A DNA stretch of 64,000 nt from Pseudonocardia sp. SCN 73-27 (GTDB taxonomy: Bacteria; Actinomycetota; Actinomycetes; Mycobacteriales; Pseudonocardiaceae): the NCBI GenBank assembly GCA_001725415.1, contig MEGH01000024.1, forward strand, positions 1 to 64,000. Direction: 5' to 3'. The notes below the pieces were generated by a model. It was not told where the DNA came from, made no database searches, and saw nothing but the letters and a program-made list of their open reading frames with translations. Positions 60,496 through 64,000 of the stretch are shown here, one piece after another. A program made the translations under genes and the position numbers. The stretch's first letter is position 1, and every line of letters begins with the position of its first letter.

Positions 60496-61872
60496 GTGGA
60501 ACAGACCGCGTCGCCCGGTGCCGTGCACGAGTCGCTGACCGACGGCATCGGCGCCACCCCCCTGGTCCGGCTCGACCGCGTCGTCGACGGCACCACCGCC
60601 GCCGTGTACGTCAAGGCCGAGTACGCCAACCCCGGCGGCAGCGTGAAGGACCGCGCCGCGTACGCGATGGTCACCGCGGCCGAGCGCGACGGCCGGCTGC
60701 GCCCCGGCGGCACGGTGTTCGAGGGGACGTCGGGCAACACCGGGATCGGGCTCGCCATGGTCGCCGCCCGCCGCGGGTACCGGTGTGTGCTCGTGGTGCC
60801 CGACCGGACGGCCGCCGAGAAGATCGCGTTGCTGCGCGCCTACGGCGCCGACGTCGTCCTCACCCCCGGTACCGTGCCCCAGCACGACCCCCGGCACGTG
60901 CGGCGCCTCGCGGAGCGGCTCGCCGCGGAGACCGACGGCGGCTGGCTCGCCGACCAGTACACCAACCCCGCCAACCCGCTGATCCACGAACACACGACCG
61001 GCCCCGAGATCTGGGCCCAGACCGGCGGGCGGGTCACGCACCTCGTCGCGGGCGTCGGTACCGGCGGGACGATCAGCGGCACCGCCCGCTACCTGCACGC
61101 CGTGTCCGACGGCCGGGTGCGGGTCGTCGCGGCCGACCCGGCGACGTCGCGCTACTCCGGTGGCGACGGCAGCCCGTACACGGTCGAGGCCGTCGGGCAC
61201 TACCTGCACCCCGACACCGTCGTCGACGAGTGGCCCGAGACCTACGACTCGTCGGTGGTCGACGAGTTCGTGCAGGTCCCCGACGGCGACGCCGTCCGGC
61301 TGGTCCGGCGGGTGGCCCGCGAGGAGGGGATGCTGCTGGGCGGGTCGTCGGGCACCGCGCTCGTCGCCGGGCTGCAGGTGGCCGCCGGCCTGCGTCCCGA
61401 CGCGGTCGTCGTCGTGATCGCCCCGGACTCCGGTCGCGCCTACCTCAGCAAGTACTTCGACGACGACTGGTGCATCCGTCTCGGGTTCGTCGACGCCGCC
61501 GACGGCCCGCTCGTGCGAGACGTCCTGCCCGCCGCCGCACCCGGGCTCGTGGTCGTGCCGGTCGGGCGGTCCGCCGGTGAGGTCCTCGCCGGTCTGCCCG
61601 CCGGAGCCCCGGACGTGCTGCCGGTCGTCGCCGACCGCGACGCGACGGGTCCCGACCGGGCCTCTGGCGACGTCGTCGGCGCGGTGTCGGTGGCCGACCT
61701 GCGTGCCGCCCCCGCCGACGGTCCTGTGCAGCCCGGGCCGCTGCTCGCCACGGTCGGGATCGGCGAGTCCGTCGCAGGCGCACTCGACCGGGTCCCCGAC
61801 GACGGCCGTCCCCTGCTGGTCGTCGCCGACGGCCGGATCGTCCGCTCGATCCCGCGCCCGGCCCTGACCTGA
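60496..61872 (+). CDS. Cystathionine beta-synthase / cysteine-synthase-like PLP enzyme with C-terminal CBS-like region
   Basis: The 458-residue protein has a fold-type II PLP core: IGATPLVRLDRVV, the PLP lysine in NPGGSVKDRAAYAMV, GTSGNTGIGLAMVAARRGYR, GVGTGGTISGTARYL and LLGGSSGTALVAG. The YSGGDGSPYTVEAVGHYL block favours cystathionine beta-synthase over O-acetylserine sulfhydrylase. Residues about 330-458 form a weak CBS-domain pair (GPLLATVGIGESVAGAL), possibly regulatory. GTG at 60496. The stop codon lies inside a pentanucleotide repeat, so the last residues vary with repeat number. Confidence 0.88.
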   Translation: MEQTASPGAVHESLTDGIGATPLVRLDRVVDGTTAAVYVKAEYANPGGSVKDRAAYAMVTAAERDGRLRPGGTVFEGTSGNTGIGLAMVAARRGYRCVLVVPDRTAAEKIALLRAYGADVVLTPGTVPQHDPRHVRRLAERLAAETDGGWLADQYTNPANPLIHEHTTGPEIWAQTGGRVTHLVAGVGTGGTISGTARYLHAVSDGRVRVVAADPATSRYSGGDGSPYTVEAVGHYLHPDTVVDEWPETYDSSVVDEFVQVPDGDAVRLVRRVAREEGMLLGGSSGTALVAGLQVAAGLRPDAVVVVIAPDSGRAYLSKYFDDDWCIRLGFVDAADGPLVRDVLPAAAPGLVVVPVGRSAGEVLAGLPAGAPDVLPVVADRDATGPDRASGDVVGAVSVADLRAAPADGPVQPGPLLATVGIGESVAGALDRVPDDGRPLLVVADGRIVRSIPRPALT

Positions 61873-61902
61873 CCTGACCTGACCTGACCTGACCTGACCT
61901 GA
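61863..61902. repeat. Pentanucleotide repeat (CCTGA)8 across a stop codon
   Basis: Eight exact CCTGA copies run from 61863 to 61902. The gene stop TGA is at 61870-61872. Since TGA appears in every frame within three units, slippage changes few residues. Confidence 0.95.
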
Positions 61903-62149
61903 CCCTGCGGCCGGCTGCCCACGCCCGCAACCTTCGGGTGGTCGTCCCCGGCCGCCGAACACGACCATGAGGTTGCGCGCGATCGTCTGGTCGGCCGGAC
62001 GTAACGGACCCGGTACCCGTCGCGAGTTCCGAGCCGTGACCTTGCCGCCGCGCCGGGCACGCGGCACGCTGCCTGCCGAGGAGATCGGCGGGGACCGGCT
62101 CTCCTGACGGTCGGCGGCGGGGCCGGCGTACGACGAGGGGGCAAGGGGC

Positions 62150-64000
62150 ATGGCCGAGGCCACGGTGCAGGAACCCGACACGACGGACGATCCCGCACCG
62201 GAACCGACACCCACAGGGGTGGTCGCGGTGCTGAAGCGACTGCCGTTCACGGCCGTCTGCGCGGTGATCATGATCGTCGTCGGGCTGGTGACGGGGACGC
62301 TGTGGTCGGCGCTGGAGGACCGCACCTGGTACGACCAGGTCGGCTACGGCCTGCCCACGCTCGAGAACGGCCACGTCTGGACGCTCGTCACCGGGCCGTT
62401 CTTCGCCGTCGGGCCGATCTTCTACATCCCGATGGTGCTGTCGTTCGTGCTGTTCACCGGGTGGGCCGAGTGGAGGCTCGGCACCGCCCGCGCCGCCGGG
62501 GTCACGATCGTCGGGCACCTCGTCGGCATCCTGGGCTCGGCGCTGATCCTGCTGGTCACCCGCCCCACCGGCTGGCCGTGGGCCGTCACGCTCGGCTCCC
62601 AGATCGACGCCGGGTTCTCCGCGGGCGCGTTCGCCGCGCTCGCCGTGACGGCCGCGTCGCTGCGTTCGCCGTGGCGGCTGCGGCTGCGGCTGGGCATCGG
62701 CATCTACCTGATCGTCGCCCTCATCTACGGCGGCAACCTCGCCGATCTCGAGCACTTCGTCGCGGGCTTCGCCGGACTGTTCACCGGGCATGCCGTGACC
62801 CGCGGTCTCGGCGCGGACCGCACCGGCCGCCCCAGCCGCCGCGAGTGGCGGCTGCTCGCCGTCGCCGGAGTCGTGGTCATCCTGCTCGGCACGATCCTGT
62901 CGTGGCTGATCCCCTCCGACGGCCCGCTGGGCCCGACCGGCGACACCGAGAGCGACTGGGTCGACGTCCTCATCACGCTCGTGCTGGCGTTGCTGCTGGT
63001 CAACGGGCTGCGCAAGGGCAAGCGGACGGCGTGGCGGTGGGCGGTCGGCATCGGGATCCTCAACGTCGTCCTGGGGCTCGCCGTCGCGGTCGTCGTGATC
63101 GTCGCGGTGATCCTGGACGAGCCGTGGGAGATCATCGGCGGCCCGCTGTTCATCGCCGACCGGCTGCTGTGGCTGATCCTGCTGGTCGTGCTGATCATCG
63201 GTCGGCACGCGTTCCGCACACCGTCGCGACGGCGGATCCGCAAGCGCCAGGAGTCGGCCGCGGACCGCGACGACGCCGTCGCCGCGCTGCACCGCTACGG
63301 CGGCGGCACGATCTCGTGGATGGCGACGTGGCCCGCGAACCGCTGGTTCGGCGCCGGCGAGGCCGAGCCGGCAGCGGCAGATGCGGCGGCGACAGATGCG
63401 GCGGCGGCCCCGGTCGCGGCGGCCGACGTCGCACCCGCCGAGGCCGACGCGCCCCCCACGGAGGACGCCGAGGCACCGGCCGCCGTCGTGGTGCACGAGC
63501 CCGAGCCCGAGATCGTGATCGCCTACCAGGCCCACGCGGGCGTCGCGATCGGGCTCGGCGACCCGATCGGCCCGGCCGGGTCCCACATCGATGCCGTCGG
63601 CGCCTTCTCCCGGATGGCCGACCGTGCCGGGCTGGTCCCGTGCATGTTCTCCGTCGGTGACGCCACGGCCGCCGCGGCGGAGACGATCGGCTGGAAACAC
63701 GTCCAGGTCGCGGAGGACACCCTCATCGACCTGCCCGGCCTCGCCTTCACCGGGAAGCCCTGGCAGAACGTGCGGTCGGCGATCAACCGGGCGAAGAAGG
63801 AGGGCATCGAGTTCCGGATGGTGACCCTCGCCGACGAGCCGTGGTCGCTCGTCGAGCGCATCCGTGGGATGAGCGAGGAGTGGGTGGGCGACAAGAGCCT
63901 GCCCGAGATGGGCTTCACCCTCGGCGGGGTCGACGAGGCGCTCGACCGGCCGGTGCGTGTCGGCATCGCGCAGGACGCACACGGCACCCTGCACGGGGTG
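62150..64000 (+). CDS. Rhomboid-like membrane protein with C-terminal DUF2156 (MprF-like) domain, partial
   Basis: ATG at 62150 opens a frame that runs off the window after 617 residues. Residues about 30-240 contain six or seven membrane helices in a rhomboid-like arrangement (LENGHVWTLVTGPFFAVGPI, SQIDAGFSAGAFAALAV), without a clear Ser-His protease pair. More helices follow to about 365. The cytoplasmic DUF2156/lysyl-transferase-like part then begins with GGGTISWMATWPANRWF. A roughly 45-residue Ala/Asp/Glu/Pro-rich insertion comes next, before GVAIGLGDPIGPAGSHIDAV and ALSDLP-like acceptor-domain sequence. Related proteins modify or flip lipids; the C-terminal catalytic part is outside the window. 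Confidence 0.75.
   Translation, partial: MAEATVQEPDTTDDPAPEPTPTGVVAVLKRLPFTAVCAVIMIVVGLVTGTLWSALEDRTWYDQVGYGLPTLENGHVWTLVTGPFFAVGPIFYIPMVLSFVLFTGWAEWRLGTARAAGVTIVGHLVGILGSALILLVTRPTGWPWAVTLGSQIDAGFSAGAFAALAVTAASLRSPWRLRLRLGIGIYLIVALIYGGNLADLEHFVAGFAGLFTGHAVTRGLGADRTGRPSRREWRLLAVAGVVVILLGTILSWLIPSDGPLGPTGDTESDWVDVLITLVLALLLVNGLRKGKRTAWRWAVGIGILNVVLGLAVAVVVIVAVILDEPWEIIGGPLFIADRLLWLILLVVLIIGRHAFRTPSRRRIRKRQESAADRDDAVAALHRYGGGTISWMATWPANRWFGAGEAEPAAADAAATDAAAAPVAAADVAPAEADAPPTEDAEAPAAVVVHEPEPEIVIAYQAHAGVAIGLGDPIGPAGSHIDAVGAFSRMADRAGLVPCMFSVGDATAAAAETIGWKHVQVAEDTLIDLPGLAFTGKPWQNVRSAINRAKKEGIEFRMVTLADEPWSLVERIRGMSEEWVGDKSLPEMGFTLGGVDEALDRPVRVGIAQDAHGTLHGV

Overview
The window is about 73% G+C with almost gap-free gene packing, many GTG starts and many 4-base GTGA/ATGA start-stop overlaps. 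Gene content points to a free-living actinobacterium of the Pseudonocardiales, most likely Pseudonocardia-like. The evidence is an F420-dependent glucose-6-phosphate dehydrogenase homologue, a mycobacterial-type IlvX, the GH65/HAD pair seen in mycobacteria, cydABDC, mutAB-meaB, an actinobacterial HelD and a DUF3516 helicase. The genus is inference from protein resemblance recalled from memory; no search was run. No rRNA, tRNA, CRISPR array, prophage or insertion sequence was found.

Layout. 1-5.2 kb: the end of ilvX, then signalling genes (a MEDS-STAS and MEDS-HATPase pair, a BTAD regulator, a lone anti-sigma-like ATPase). 5.3-12 kb: a disrupted fgd, recQ, a glutamine-amidotransferase remnant, helD, and a SigB/SigF-type sigma factor with a possible self-type promoter. 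12-15.2 kb: GH65 phosphorylase plus beta-phosphoglucomutase-like HAD. 15.2-19.6 kb: a pseudo-DNA-ligase fused to a degenerate LytS-type kinase module, divergent from a DUF3516 helicase. 20-21.3 kb: an MNT/HEPN toxin-antitoxin-like pair with a perfect palindrome over the antitoxin start. 21.4-31.3 kb: mixed metabolic genes, including a frameshifted acyl-CoA dehydrogenase, an orphan DUF742 protein, a membrane-domain/F420-type oxidoreductase fusion, and a sulfite-oxidase-like/flavin-reductase pair. 31.4-36.6 kb: mutA-mutB-meaB (propionate/methylmalonyl-CoA). 36.7-42.7 kb: cydABDC (cytochrome bd oxidase and its assembly exporter). 43-47 kb: TetR, FabG-like, Na+/H+ antiporter, PEBP-like protein. 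47.2-50.5 kb: a DUF1990 gene opposite an operon of small membrane protein, DUF1990-like protein, hemerythrin and encapsulin. 50.6-53 kb: tandem paralogues with 15-bp minisatellites, and a perfect CRP/GlxR-type site. 53-56 kb: an ABC exporter and an AbrB-type transporter, head to head, both lacking normal N-termini. 56-64 kb: cobalamin-receptor-like protein, epoxide hydrolase, SDR, acetamidase/formamidase, methyltransferase, cystathionine beta-synthase-like enzyme, and the start of a rhomboid-like/DUF2156 membrane protein.

The most unusual items are: the catalytically dead ligase-LytS fusion; the hemerythrin-encapsulin operon, whose cargo ends in a clear targeting peptide and which carries two extra upstream genes; a pair of 40-bp palindromic repeats with covarying stems, one of which supplies the C-terminal tail of CydD and the overlapping CydC leader; and the Pr6Pr-like/LLM oxidoreductase fusion. 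At least four loci are broken (fgd, acyl-CoA dehydrogenase, the amidotransferase remnant, the ABC/AbrB junction), which may mean ongoing gene decay or, for the one-base case, a sequencing error.
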